From Micromonospora rifamycinica (lineage in GTDB: Bacteria > Actinomycetota > Actinomycetes > Mycobacteriales > Micromonosporaceae): a stretch of 64,000 bases of DNA. The notes below the pieces were generated by a model, which ran no database searches, was not told the DNA's origin, and saw only the letters and a program-made list of their open reading frames with translations. A program made the position numbers and the translations under genes. Location of the stretch: positions 1,054,001-1,118,000 of the forward strand of contig NZ_LT607752.1 of the NCBI RefSeq assembly GCF_900090265.1, in the 5' to 3' direction. Positions 34,073-42,610 of this stretch are shown in pieces (within the stretch, counting starts at the first letter, position 1; every line of letters begins with the position of its first letter).

Positions 34073-35292
34073 CCGGCCCCGGCCGGCAGCGCACCGGCAC
34101 CGGCAGCGAGCCGCCGATCGGACGGCGGATAGCCGAGTTACGGGCCCGCCGGGGCATGAGCCAGCAGGTCTTCGCCGACCGGATCGGCAAGTCGAAGAGC
34201 TGGGTCGACAAGGTCGAGCGGGGGGTGCGTACCCTCGATCGGCTCTCCGTCATCGAGACGGTGGCCGGGGCGCTCGGCGTCGCGCCGCAGCTCCTGCTCA
34301 CCGGCCGGACGCCGCCGGCACCGGCCACCGACGTCGGTGCCGCCGTGGAACGGGTCCGGGCCGCCCTGGCCCGGCACGACGCTCCGGCGTCCGCCCCGGT
34401 CGGGGCGGCGGTGCGGCAGCTCGACGACCAGGCGGGCTACGCGTGGACGGCGTACCGCAACGGGCAGCACCCCCAGGTGTTGCGGATGCTGCCCGACCTG
34501 CTCGCCGACAGCCGCCACGCCTGCCACGTCAGCCTGGTGGACCCGCCCGTGCTCGCTCTGCTGGTGCGGGTCTACCGGCTCACCGCCCAGACCCTGGTCA
34601 AGCTCGGCGACGCGCACCTGGCCTGGCTGGCCGCCGACCGGGCCATGATGGCCGCCACCCGCGGTGACCCGATGCGGATGGGGCTCGCGGCGGTGTCGCT
34701 CGCGCAGGTGCTCCGCGCGCTGCGGCGGGGCCGGCTGGCCACGACCGCCGCGCTCACCGCCGTACGCCAGCTCGATCCGGCGGCGGCGGACGGCCACCCG
34801 CCGGCACGGGCACTGACCGGGACGTTGCTCGTCGAAGCCGCCCTCGCCGCCGCCGGTCACGGCGACGCCGTCACCGCCCACGACCTGACCGAACGCGCCG
34901 CCCACCTCGCCGCCGACCACGAACGGTACGACCAGGACGGCGCGACGTTCGGCCCCACCAGCGTCGACCTCGCCCGTGCCCTGACCGCGACCCGCCTCGG
35001 CGACCACCATCGGGCCGTCGCCCTGCACCGCCGGGCCACCGACCAGGAGGGTTGGCGGCGGCTCCCCGCCGAACACCGCGCCGCCCACCTCATCGACATC
35101 ACCCGGGCCCACCTCGACCTCGGTGACCACGACGCCGCCGGGCGGGCCCTCGTCACCGCCGACCACATCGCCCCCGCCGAAGCCCGCACCCGCCCCGCCG
35201 CCAGAGCCGCCCTGACCGCCGTGCTCCGCGCCGGCCCCACCCCGGCCGACGTCACCCGCCTCGCCGCCACCATCGGCTTGACCCGCCCCTGA
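34069..35292 (+). CDS. XRE-family regulator with TPR-like C-terminal domain
   Basis: A 407-aa protein. Residues about 18-75 are an HTH_3 domain (RRIAELRARRGMSQQVFADRI, then SKSWVDKVERGVRTLDR). The remaining ~300 residues are Ala/Leu-rich helical repeats like TPRs, e.g. LAWLAADRAMMAATR and VDLARALTATRLGDHHRAVALHRRA. This architecture is common in Streptomyces/Micromonospora regulators of development or peptide sensing. GTG start in a 4-bp overlap with the small membrane protein gene. Target genes unknown. Confidence 0.85.
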   Translation: MTGPGRQRTGTGSEPPIGRRIAELRARRGMSQQVFADRIGKSKSWVDKVERGVRTLDRLSVIETVAGALGVAPQLLLTGRTPPAPATDVGAAVERVRAALARHDAPASAPVGAAVRQLDDQAGYAWTAYRNGQHPQVLRMLPDLLADSRHACHVSLVDPPVLALLVRVYRLTAQTLVKLGDAHLAWLAADRAMMAATRGDPMRMGLAAVSLAQVLRALRRGRLATTAALTAVRQLDPAAADGHPPARALTGTLLVEAALAAAGHGDAVTAHDLTERAAHLAADHERYDQDGATFGPTSVDLARALTATRLGDHHRAVALHRRATDQEGWRRLPAEHRAAHLIDITRAHLDLGDHDAAGRALVTADHIAPAEARTRPAARAALTAVLRAGPTPADVTRLAATIGLTRP

Positions 35293-35351
35293 CCTGTGCA
35301 CCCGGTGGCCCGACCAGCCGTGGATCTCCTGTGGGGCAGCACAATGACGGC

Positions 35352-35873
35352 ATGAATCTTGCCGCGGTCCGTGCGGATGTCGCAGTGATCGACGATCTGT
35401 TGCGGTACATCGCCGAGTGCCCGGTCGACCTCAACGATCCGAACTGGATGGCCGAGATCCGGCAAGCGCCGCCGCCGCTGGAAGAAGCCGGGGTGGCGGC
35501 CGAGGCGTCCGCCGCGCTCGATGCGCTGTTGGATGCGTACGAGACCGGCGGAGCGCCGGCCCGTGCGGAGGTCCGAGACATCTTTCGGGCCTACCCGTCC
35601 TTCCGCTGGGCCGCCCACCTACCGGTGGTGTGGAATTCGGTCGGGGAGTTCCGCCGACGACTCGTCCATGTCTCCGCGATGGATCAGGGTGCCGATCCGC
35701 GCGACGAGCTGATGACGATCTGGTCGCTGTGCAACCGAGCCCGCGAGTGCGCCATCGACGTCGAACCGGTGCTCCGCGAGGTGGCGAACCTGTCATCCGA
35801 CGCGGATCTCCACGGGTTCGGCTCGATGCAGATGCTGATCATGCGAGGGCTGGAGGTACCCGACCTCGGCTAG
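35352..35873 (+). CDS. Hypothetical helical protein
   Basis: A 173-aa soluble, acidic protein, ATG at 35352. Sequence such as VRADVAVIDDLLRYIAECPVD and LDALLDAYETGGAPARAEVRD suggests an all-helical fold. A conserved-looking FRWAAHLPVVWNSVGEFRRRL follows. No signal peptide, TM helix or catalytic motif seen. I do not recognise the family. It lies 59 bp after the XRE gene on the same strand. Confidence 0.6.
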   Translation: MNLAAVRADVAVIDDLLRYIAECPVDLNDPNWMAEIRQAPPPLEEAGVAAEASAALDALLDAYETGGAPARAEVRDIFRAYPSFRWAAHLPVVWNSVGEFRRRLVHVSAMDQGADPRDELMTIWSLCNRARECAIDVEPVLREVANLSSDADLHGFGSMQMLIMRGLEVPDLG

Positions 35874-36004
35874 AAACCGCGACAGGGAGCCTGGCGCGGT
35901 TGTTGCCCCGCTGTTACGTCACGGTGCGGGCGCTGTGGCACGGGTGGCGCACCGTCGACCTCTACCGGCCATCGTGGCCGGACACCGTCGACCGGGAGGT
36001 CACC

Positions 36005-36568
36005 ATGCGTTCCACCAGGACCCTGATGGCGGTCACGGCCGTGCTGGCCGTGCTGCTCACCACCGTCGGCACGGCGACCGCCGCCGGCCGGCTCGGCACC
36101 CGCGTCACCGCCGCGCCCTACTGCGGGATCACCTGGGGCAGCGCCGGGAGGACCGGGGGCGACCTGAACCCGGCACCGCTGCTGACCACCCGCACCGGCC
36201 AGCAGGACTGCTACGACCGGCTGGTCTTCGAGTTCGACGGGAGTGCCGACGGCTACTCGGTCGGCTACGGCGAGGTGTTCACCGAGGGGCAGGGGTTGGC
36301 GATGTCGCCGTACACGGCGGGCGGGGCGGTGCTGCGGGTGCAGTTGCGGGAGCCGGCGCTCGGCTACCCGTACCGGGCCGGCGACCACGTGGCGACGGTG
36401 CTCGGCTACCGCACCCTGCGTGACGTCGTCTACGGCGGCACCTTCGAGGGCTACAGCACCTTCGCCGTGGGCGTCCGGGCGCAGTTGCCGTTCCGGGTGC
36501 TGCTGGTCGCCGGCCCCGGCACGCACAGCCGGATCGTGCTCGACGTGGCACACCAGTGGCAGGAGTGA
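36005..36568 (+). CDS. Secreted AMIN-like domain protein
   Basis: A 187-aa exported protein: signal peptide of about 27 residues ending TATAAG. The mature region has PYCGITWGSAGRTGG, an early Cys pair (YCG and DCYDRLVFEFDG), and beta-rich sequence ending RIVLDVAHQWQ. This matches the AMIN-like domain of small actinobacterial secreted proteins; related AMIN domains target amidases to peptidoglycan. Function therefore likely cell-wall related, but not shown. Monocistronic. Confidence 0.7.
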   Translation: MRSTRTLMAVTAVLAVLLTTVGTATAAGRLGTRVTAAPYCGITWGSAGRTGGDLNPAPLLTTRTGQQDCYDRLVFEFDGSADGYSVGYGEVFTEGQGLAMSPYTAGGAVLRVQLREPALGYPYRAGDHVATVLGYRTLRDVVYGGTFEGYSTFAVGVRAQLPFRVLLVAGPGTHSRIVLDVAHQWQE

Positions 36569-36676
36569 CCGCGACGGTGACCACCGGTCGGGCCGGGAAC
36601 CGACGTCGATCGGCTCCCGGCACCGGCCGTTGCGCCGGGTCGCGACCGGCCGTCCCGGGACTACCCTGGGAACACC

Positions 36677-37357
36677 ATGGACGGCCGGGTGCTGCTGGTC
36701 GAGGACGATGTCTCCATTCGGGAGGTCACCGCCCTCGGTCTACGCCGGGCCGGGTTCCGGGTCAGCACCGCCGCCGACGGCCGGACCGCGCTGGCCACCT
36801 GGCGGGCCCAACAGGTCGACCTGATCGTCCTGGACGTGCTGCTGCCCGGCCTCGACGGGTTGGAGGTCTGCCGGGCGGTCCGGCGCAGCAGCCAGCTGCC
36901 GATCCTGCTGCTCACCGACAGCACCGACCCCATCGACGTGGTGGTCGGCCTGGAGTGCGGGGCCGACGACTGCCTGCGTAAACCGTTCGACCTGGCGGAG
37001 TTGGTGGCCCGGGTCCGGGCGGCGCTGCGGCGGGGGTACACCGTACCCACCGAACCCGTGCTGACCGTCGGGCCGCTGGAGGTCGACCCGGCCCGCTTCG
37101 TGGCCCGCCGCGACGGACGGGAACTGCCCCTCACCGCCACCGAGTTCCGGCTGCTGACCGAGCTGGCCCGCCGGCCCGGTCAGGTGTTCACCCGGGAGGC
37201 GCTGCTGGACCGGGTGTGGCGGCACTCCCACCTCGGCGACTCCCGCCTGGTCGACGTGGCGGTGCAACGGTTGCGCGCCAAGGTCGACCACGACCCGACC
37301 GCGTCCCGGCTGGTCCGCACCGTACGCGGGGTCGGCTACAAACTCGACGCGGCGTGA
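36677..37357 (+). CDS. OmpR-family response regulator (orphan)
   Basis: A 226-aa regulator. The receiver domain has acidic residues in LLVEDDVSIREV, phospho-acceptor Asp in DLIVLDVLLPGLDG, a LLLTDSTD switch (Thr) and Lys in LRKPFDLAELV. The DNA-binding domain ends VRTVRGVGYKL, as in OmpR/PhoB proteins. No sensor kinase is adjacent on either side, so its input is unknown. Confidence 0.9.
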   Translation: MDGRVLLVEDDVSIREVTALGLRRAGFRVSTAADGRTALATWRAQQVDLIVLDVLLPGLDGLEVCRAVRRSSQLPILLLTDSTDPIDVVVGLECGADDCLRKPFDLAELVARVRAALRRGYTVPTEPVLTVGPLEVDPARFVARRDGRELPLTATEFRLLTELARRPGQVFTREALLDRVWRHSHLGDSRLVDVAVQRLRAKVDHDPTASRLVRTVRGVGYKLDAA

Positions 37358-37367
37358 GCCGCGGCGC

Positions 37368-38546
37368 TCAGGTGACGGCGGTGGCCATCCGGCGTACCGC
37401 CTCGGTGAGCAGCTCCGGGGAGGTGGCCAGGTTCAGCCGGACGTGGCCGGCGCCGCCGGTGCCGAAGTCCAGGCCGGAGTTGAGCGCCACCCGGCCCCGG
37501 TCGAGGAAGACGGCGGCGGGATCGTCGCCGAGGCCCAGCCCCCGACAGTCGAGCCAGGCGAGGTAGGTGGCCTGGCCGGGTCGGTACCGGACGGTCGGCA
37601 GGTGCTCGGCGAGGAGCGCGGCGAGAAGCCGACGGTTGTCGTCCAGACCGGTCAGCAGGGCGTCGAGCCAGTCACCTCCGTCCCGGAACGCGGCGGTGTG
37701 GGCGATCACCCCGAGGTGGCTGGTGCCGACGCTGACCTCGAAGGGAACCCGGGCGACGTCCCCGGCGGCGGCCGGGCCGGCGACGAGCAGCCCACCCCGC
37801 AGACCGGCCAGGTTCCACCCCTTGGAAGCGGACATCAGCGACAGGCCGCGCTCCGTGCCGGGCACCGAGAGGTACGGCACGAAACGCGCTCCCGCGCTGA
37901 CCAGCGGCGCGTGGATCTCGTCGGCGACCACCCGCAGCCCGTACCGCCCGGCCAGCGCGGCGACGGCGGTCAACTCGTCGACGGTGTGCAGGACACCGGT
38001 CGGGTTGTGCGGGTTGCAGAGCAGGTACGCCGCCGGTCGACCGCCGGAGCGGGCCGCCCGGAACGCCTCTTCCAAGGTGCCGAGGTCGATCCGCAGGTCG
38101 TCGCCGAGCGGTGCCTCCACGATCCGGCGGCCGGCGTACCCGACGAACCCGTAGAACGGCGGGTAGACCGGGCAGTTGACGACCACCGCGTCACCGGGCC
38201 CGGTGAGCAGCCGCAACGCCTCGACCACGCCGTGCATCACGTCGGGCACCAGCGCGGTCCGCTCCACGGCCAGCCCGTCCCAGCCCCACCGACGTCGGGC
38301 GAACTCCGCCAGCGCCTCCGGGTACGCCGTGCCGGCGGTGTAGCCGGTGTCCCCGAGCGCGACGGCGTCGGTGATCGCCCGCGCGACCGGCTCGGCGAGC
38401 GGCACGTCCATCTCCGCCACCCAGAGCGGCAGCACGTCGTCCGGGTACTCCCGCCACTTGACGCTCGTCCGTCGCCGGAGCTGGTCCAGCCCAAGCTGGC
38501 GCAGGGGATTCGCCTGGTCCCGGGAGCCCTGGTGCGTACCACTCAT
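37368..38546 (-). CDS. MalY/PatB-family PLP C-S lyase/aminotransferase
   Basis: A 392-aa fold-type I PLP enzyme. Family markers: [21 protein letters not shown] at the N-terminus (MalY/PatB signature), [19 protein letters not shown], and the PLP lysine in [13 protein letters not shown]. Members cleave C-S bonds of cystathionine or cysteine conjugates, or act as aminotransferases. ATG at 38546. Ends converge with the response regulator gene (10-bp gap). Confidence 0.9.
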   Translation of the reverse strand: MSGTHQGSRDQANPLRQLGLDQLRRRTSVKWREYPDDVLPLWVAEMDVPLAEPVARAITDAVALGDTGYTAGTAYPEALAEFARRRWGWDGLAVERTALVPDVMHGVVEALRLLTGPGDAVVVNCPVYPPFYGFVGYAGRRIVEAPLGDDLRIDLGTLEEAFRAARSGGRPAAYLLCNPHNPTGVLHTVDELTAVAALAGRYGLRVVADEIHAPLVSAGARFVPYLSVPGTERGLSLMSASKGWNLAGLRGGLLVAGPAAAGDVARVPFEVSVGTSHLGVIAHTAAFRDGGDWLDALLTGLDDNRRLLAALLAEHLPTVRYRPGQATYLAWLDCRGLGLGDDPAAVFLDRGRVALNSGLDFGTGGAGHVRLNLATSPELLTEAVRRMATAVT

Positions 38547-38605
38547 GACGTGAAGACTATTCCGCCCGCTGCCCCCGCGCGGTCGCACGGCAGCCGGGCG
38601 GAGAG

Positions 38606-38678
38606 TGCCCCGACCAGGATTCGAACCTGGGCTCTCCGGTTTCGTAGACCGGCGCGCTGTCAGCTGCGCCACCGGGGC
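38606..38678 (-). tRNA. tRNA-Arg (ACG)
   Basis: A 73-nt cloverleaf: acceptor GCCCCGG/TCGGGGC, D-arm GCGC stem, anticodon stem CCGGT/ACCGG with loop CTACGAA giving anticodon ACG, and T-arm CCAGG-TTCGAAT-CCTGG. Discriminator A; CCA is not encoded. It lies 31 bp downstream of rtcB on the same strand. Confidence 0.95.
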
Positions 38679-38709
38679 TCACGGCCGACGCCCGGGGGCG
38701 TCGACCGGT

Positions 38710-39909
38710 CTAACCCTTCACACAGACCACCTGCTTGAGGTGGGCCACCACCTCGACCAGGTCGTCCTGCTGGGCCATCACCGCGGTGATGTCCTTGTAC
38801 GCGCCGGGGATCTCGTCGACCACCCCGGCGTCCTTGCGGCACTCCACCCCGGCGGTCTGCCGGACCAGGTCGGCGGTGTCGTACGTGCGCTTCGCCTGCC
38901 CCCGCGACATCCGCCGCCCGGCCCCGTGCGACGCCGAGCAGTACGCGTCCGGGTTCCCCCGACCCCGCACGATGTACGACCCGGTGCCCATCGACCCCGG
39001 GATGATCCCCAGGTCCCCCCGACCGGCCCGGATCGCCCCCTTGCGGGTCACCAGCACGTCCACCCCGTCGTAGCTCTCCTCCGCCACGTAGTTGTGGTGG
39101 CAGGAGATCGGCTCCCCGTAGCTGACCTGCGGGAAGGCGTCCCGCACCACGCCGCAGAGCATGGCCAGCATGACCGCCCGGTTGCGCCGGGCGTACTCCT
39201 GCGCCCACCACAGGTCCCGCCGGTAGGCGTCCATCTCCGGGGTGCCGGCGAGGAACACCGCCAGGTCCCGGTCGGGCAGGTCGGCGTTGTGCGGCAGGGT
39301 ACGGGCCACCCCGATGTGCCGCTCGGCCAACTCCTTGCCGATGTTGCGGGAACCGGAGTGCAGCATCAGCCAGACCTGCCCGGCGTCCGGGCCGTCCTGC
39401 TCGACGCAGACCTCGATGAAGTGGTTGCCGCCGCCGAGGGTACCGAGCTGGTGCCGGGCCCGGGTCTCCAGCTGCGCCACCCGGCGGTCCAGGGCGGCGA
39501 ACCGGCCCCAGAAGTCGTCCCAGCCGCGCTGCTCCAGACCCCGGACCCGACGCGGGTCGACCGGGTCCGCCCGCTTGGCGAAACCGACCGGCACCACCGC
39601 CTCGATCGCCGACCGCAGCGGCGCCAGGTTGTCCGGCAGGTCGGCGGCGGTGAGCGAGGTCCGGACCGCGCTCATCCCGCAGCCGATGTCCACCCCGACG
39701 GCGGCGGGCGAGACGGCCTGCCGCATCGCGATCACCGAGCCGACGGTGGCGCCCTTGCCGTAGTGCACGTCCGGCATCACGGCGACGCCCTGCACCCAGG
39801 GCAGCGCGCCGATGTTGCGCAACTGCTGCGCGGCCTGCGGCTCGATGCCGTACGGGTCGGTCCAGACCCGTACCGGCGCCTTCGTGCCCGGCAGCGGGGT
39901 GAATGCCAT
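38710..39909 (-). CDS. rtcB: RtcB-family RNA-splicing ligase
   Basis: A 399-aa RtcB. Conserved parts include VMPDVHYGKGATVG, AVGVDIGCGMSAVRT, LGTLGGGNHFIEV, HSGSRNIG, SCHHNYV, and SASHGAGRRMSR, the segment holding the guanylylated His. It uses GTP and Mn2+ to join RNA ends with 2',3'-cyclic phosphate and 5'-OH, repairing cleaved tRNAs or rRNA. ATG at 39909 with GAGGAG upstream. It sits between a tRNA-like sequence 24 bp upstream and tRNA-Arg 31 bp downstream, all on one strand. No archease or RtcA partner nearby. Confidence 0.93.
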   Translation of the reverse strand: MAFTPLPGTKAPVRVWTDPYGIEPQAAQQLRNIGALPWVQGVAVMPDVHYGKGATVGSVIAMRQAVSPAAVGVDIGCGMSAVRTSLTAADLPDNLAPLRSAIEAVVPVGFAKRADPVDPRRVRGLEQRGWDDFWGRFAALDRRVAQLETRARHQLGTLGGGNHFIEVCVEQDGPDAGQVWLMLHSGSRNIGKELAERHIGVARTLPHNADLPDRDLAVFLAGTPEMDAYRRDLWWAQEYARRNRAVMLAMLCGVVRDAFPQVSYGEPISCHHNYVAEESYDGVDVLVTRKGAIRAGRGDLGIIPGSMGTGSYIVRGRGNPDAYCSASHGAGRRMSRGQAKRTYDTADLVRQTAGVECRKDAGVVDEIPGAYKDITAVMAQQDDLVEVVAHLKQVVCVKG

Positions 39910-39933
39910 GGTCGTTCTCCTCGTTCGTGGGAG

Positions 39934-40006
39934 CAGGGGTGACAGGATTCGAACCTGCGACCGTCGGGTCGGGAATCCGGTGCGCCACCCGTTGAGCTAC
40001 GCCCCT
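39934..40006 (-). tRNA. Degenerate tRNA-like sequence (apparent anticodon CCC)
   Basis: This 73-nt stretch aligns to tRNA numbering exactly and keeps T8, A14, G18G19, T33, the GTTCGAATC T-loop and a 7-nt anticodon loop TTCCCGA (anticodon CCC, Gly). But helices are imperfect: position pairs 6-67 (C-A), 12-23 (T-C), 27-43 (C-A) and 31-39 (A-C) do not pair, and the discriminator is G rather than U expected for tRNA-Gly. It may be a decayed tRNA, or a tRNA mimic linked to rtcB, like the tRNA-like module of bacterial Y RNAs. CCA not encoded. Confidence 0.6.
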
Positions 40007-40023
40007 CGGCGGATGTCGGGGTC

Positions 40024-40060
40024 GAAAAAGCCGCCCGGTCCCCTGGTGGGGTGGGCGGCT
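40024..40060 (-). terminator. Rho-independent terminator with T-run
   Basis: On the minus strand, AGCCGCCC...GGGCGGCT forms an 8-bp stem, extended by inner CCCC/GGGG pairing, followed by TTTTT. It would stop transcripts of the gene at 40284-40856 and insulate the tRNA-like/rtcB unit. Its run of Ts is rare for this window. Confidence 0.75.
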
Positions 40061-40283
40061 GCGCACGTCGCGCCGGCGCTATCCGCGCCGCCACCCCGAT
40101 CGCCACCGACAACCCCGGGCTCGTTCATCGGCCGGCAACAGCACGCCGCCGCGCGGTGTGGACCGCGTGGTCTCGGTGCTGAGGTACGGCGACACGGTGT
40201 GCTCCCCGGTTGGTCGGTGTGGCGTCGATGTCGAACCTAGGCGCGCACCCACCCGGGCCGCAACAGATATCGGAAGCTGCCGG

Positions 40284-40856
40284 CTATCGGGGCTCGCACA
40301 TCCTGGACAGGGTGTCGAGCCAGGCGCTGCCCACGAGGGCGACCGGGTAGTGGGCCTCCCGGACCTGCCCGTCGGCGGTCTGCACGGAGAACCGCACCGA
40401 CAGCGGCTCCGTCCCGGGTGTCTCGCCGCACTGGGACAGCACCACCACGCCGATCCAGCCGGTGCCGCCGGGCCGGATCAGCCGGGTCCGGCCGAGATCG
40501 TGGACGAGCACGGTGGGGCTCTCCACCCGGACCGACCGTACCGTGATCGGGGCCGGCCCGGCGTTGACCACGGCCAGCGACCCTTCGATCAGAGCCCGGC
40601 CCCCGGCGTTCGTACTGCCGCTGTCCGCGCTGGCGGGGATGGCCACCAGCGCGACGGTCGCGTCCCGCTCCTGCCGGGCGCGCGCCTCCCGCGACCTGTC
40701 GACCCCCCACCCGCCCAGCACCGCACCGGCCACCAGGGCGGCCACCAGGCCAAGGACGATCCGGGAACGGACGGTACGCCGGGCGCGGCCGGTGGTCGGC
40801 CCGACGGATCCGTCCCGGTACACGTCCAGGTCGATCACGGCATCCTCGGCGGACAT
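40284..40856 (-). CDS. Membrane-anchored hypothetical protein
   Basis: A 190-aa protein. Residues 1-31 are cytoplasmic and basic toward the membrane (RARRTVRSR), then one TM helix (IVLGLVAALVAGAVLGGWGV, about 33-52). The extracytoplasmic part looks beta-rich (SLAVVNAGPAPITVRSVRVE), like a small Ig-like fold, with Cys near the C-terminus. ATG at 40856. Not recognised as a named family. Ends at a T-tailed terminator; divergent from the esterase gene. Confidence 0.65.
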   Translation of the reverse strand: MSAEDAVIDLDVYRDGSVGPTTGRARRTVRSRIVLGLVAALVAGAVLGGWGVDRSREARARQERDATVALVAIPASADSGSTNAGGRALIEGSLAVVNAGPAPITVRSVRVESPTVLVHDLGRTRLIRPGGTGWIGVVVLSQCGETPGTEPLSVRFSVQTADGQVREAHYPVALVGSAWLDTLSRMCEPR

Positions 40857-40930
40857 GACGACAGCCTAGGTTCTCCCCGGGCGGTGCAGGCGTATCCGAC
40901 CCCGGACCGCACCCGGTACGGTCCAGGACC

Positions 40931-41710
40931 ATGGCATTGCTGCGGTGCGACTTCGACTCCGAGGCGCTGGGCATGGGCACGTCGATGACGGTGATCCTGC
41001 CGCAGCCCGACCCGGCCCGGCCCACGGCGGCGGCCGACGCGGACCCGCCGGTGCTCTACCTGCTGCACGGCCTCAGCGACGACGACACCGGCTGGACCCG
41101 CCAGACCTCGATCGAGCGCTACGTGTCGTCGCTGGGTCTGGCCGTGGTGATGCCCCAGGCGGGGCGCAGCTTCTATACCGACGAGACGCACGGCAACCGG
41201 TACTGGACCTTTCTCACCGAGGAGCTGCCCCGGGTCTGCCGGTCGTTCTTCCGGATCTCCGGCCGCCGGGAGGACACCTTCGTGGCCGGGCTGTCGATGG
41301 GCGGCTACGGGGCGGTGAAGTGGGCGCTGCGGCAGCCGGAACGGTTCGCCGCCGCGGCCAGCCTGTCGGGAGCGCTCAACGTCGCCCACCGCCGGCACGC
41401 CCCGGACCGCCCGCTCGACCCGGACGTCTGGCACACCGTCTGGGGGGACGCCCCGACCGCCGGCCCCGACGACGACACGGTGGCGCTGGTGGGCCGGGCC
41501 GGGGCCGACACCCCCCCGCTCTACGTCGCCTGCGGCACCGAGGACTTCCTCTACGACGACAACCAGCGTTTCGTCGCCGCCGCCCGGGACCGGGGTGTGC
41601 CGGTGACAGTGGACTTCTCCCCCGGCGACCACGACTGGCCGTACTGGGACGCCACGATCCGGGACGTGCTGGCCTGGCTGCCGCTGCGCACCCGGCCGCC
41701 GGCCGGCTGA
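40931..41710 (+). CDS. Alpha/beta-hydrolase esterase (esterase D / mycolyltransferase-like)
   Basis: A 259-aa hydrolase. LYLLHGLSDDDTGWTRQTSIER holds the oxyanion region, GLSMGGYGAVKWAL the nucleophile Ser (about residue 123), CGTEDFLYDDN the likely acid, and GDHDWPYWD the catalytic His. This pattern is the putative esterase (PF00756-type) family including S-formylglutathione hydrolase. ATG 40931. No signal peptide, so cytosolic. Natural substrate unknown. Confidence 0.88.
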   Translation: MALLRCDFDSEALGMGTSMTVILPQPDPARPTAAADADPPVLYLLHGLSDDDTGWTRQTSIERYVSSLGLAVVMPQAGRSFYTDETHGNRYWTFLTEELPRVCRSFFRISGRREDTFVAGLSMGGYGAVKWALRQPERFAAAASLSGALNVAHRRHAPDRPLDPDVWHTVWGDAPTAGPDDDTVALVGRAGADTPPLYVACGTEDFLYDDNQRFVAAARDRGVPVTVDFSPGDHDWPYWDATIRDVLAWLPLRTRPPAG

Positions 41711-41737
41711 CCCGGCGGGCGCGCCGATGACGGCGCG

Positions 41738-42610
41738 TCAGCGGGGCAGGGACGACCGCGCCACCGGGAAGTCGAAGTAGGTGTCCGGGTAGGGCTCGTC
41801 GGCGTACCGGTAGTGCCACCACTCCCGGTCGTAGTTGACGAAACCCTGCTGCGTCATCAGGCTTTCCAGCAGCTGCCGGTGGGTCCGGGCGGTGCCGGTG
41901 ACCCGGGCGTCGGCGGTGTGCGCGAGCGGGTCGAAGCAGTCGAAGCCGGTGCCCATGTCGAGGCTGCCGTCGGCGAACCGCCGGTCGGCCGGGTCGGTGC
42001 AGGCCACCAGCGGCTGACCCGGGGCGTACGAGGCGCGCGGCGGGGCCGGACGGGGTTCCAGGGTCAGGTCGAGGGTGCTGCCCCGGCTGTGCGCGGTGGG
42101 TGCGCCGAGGTAGCCGTCGGCGAACAGCCGTGACTTGGCCACCCGGGGATAGAACTCCGCTTTCGTCTGCTGCGCGGCGGGGTCCTTCGCCCACCGGACG
42201 AACTCGTCGGCGGCGCGCTGCGGGCGGTAGCAGTCGTACACCCGCAGGCTGAGCCGTTGGGCGCGGGCGGCGTCCTGCACCCGGCGCAGCGCCTCGGCAG
42301 CGGTACGGGTGAGCAGGCACAACGGCTCGTCGTAGCCGTCCACCGGGCGGCCGACGAAGTTGTGCGGGCCGGCGTACCGGATGTCCACGACGATGCTCGG
42401 GTCGACCTCGGACAGCAGCACCACGTCGGCCGGCGCACGCGGCCCGGTCGGGGTGGACAGGGCGGTCGGGGTGGGCGGCGTGGTCGGGGTAGGCAGGGCG
42501 GCGTCCGGCACCGGCTGCGGCGGCCGGTCGCAGCCCACCGCCACGGTCAGCACCGCGACGACCAGCAACCCGACCAGCACCCCCCGGAGGCGGTGCGCGC
42601 CGGGTCTCAC
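41738..42610 (-). CDS. VanX-like D-alanyl-D-alanine dipeptidase lipoprotein (M15D)
   Basis: A 290-aa lipoprotein: lipobox VAVGC near residue 27, then a Pro/Thr linker. The M15 zinc site is present: HSRGSTLDLTLE supplies His and Asp, and EWWHYRY (about residue 264) supplies the catalytic Glu and the second His. The family cleaves D-Ala-D-Ala. Outside the cell this would act in peptidoglycan turnover. GTG start overlaps the D,D-carboxypeptidase stop by 4 bp, forming a two-gene wall-remodelling operon. Confidence 0.92.
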   Translation of the reverse strand: MRPGAHRLRGVLVGLLVVAVLTVAVGCDRPPQPVPDAALPTPTTPPTPTALSTPTGPRAPADVVLLSEVDPSIVVDIRYAGPHNFVGRPVDGYDEPLCLLTRTAAEALRRVQDAARAQRLSLRVYDCYRPQRAADEFVRWAKDPAAQQTKAEFYPRVAKSRLFADGYLGAPTAHSRGSTLDLTLEPRPAPPRASYAPGQPLVACTDPADRRFADGSLDMGTGFDCFDPLAHTADARVTGTARTHRQLLESLMTQQGFVNYDREWWHYRYADEPYPDTYFDFPVARSSLPR

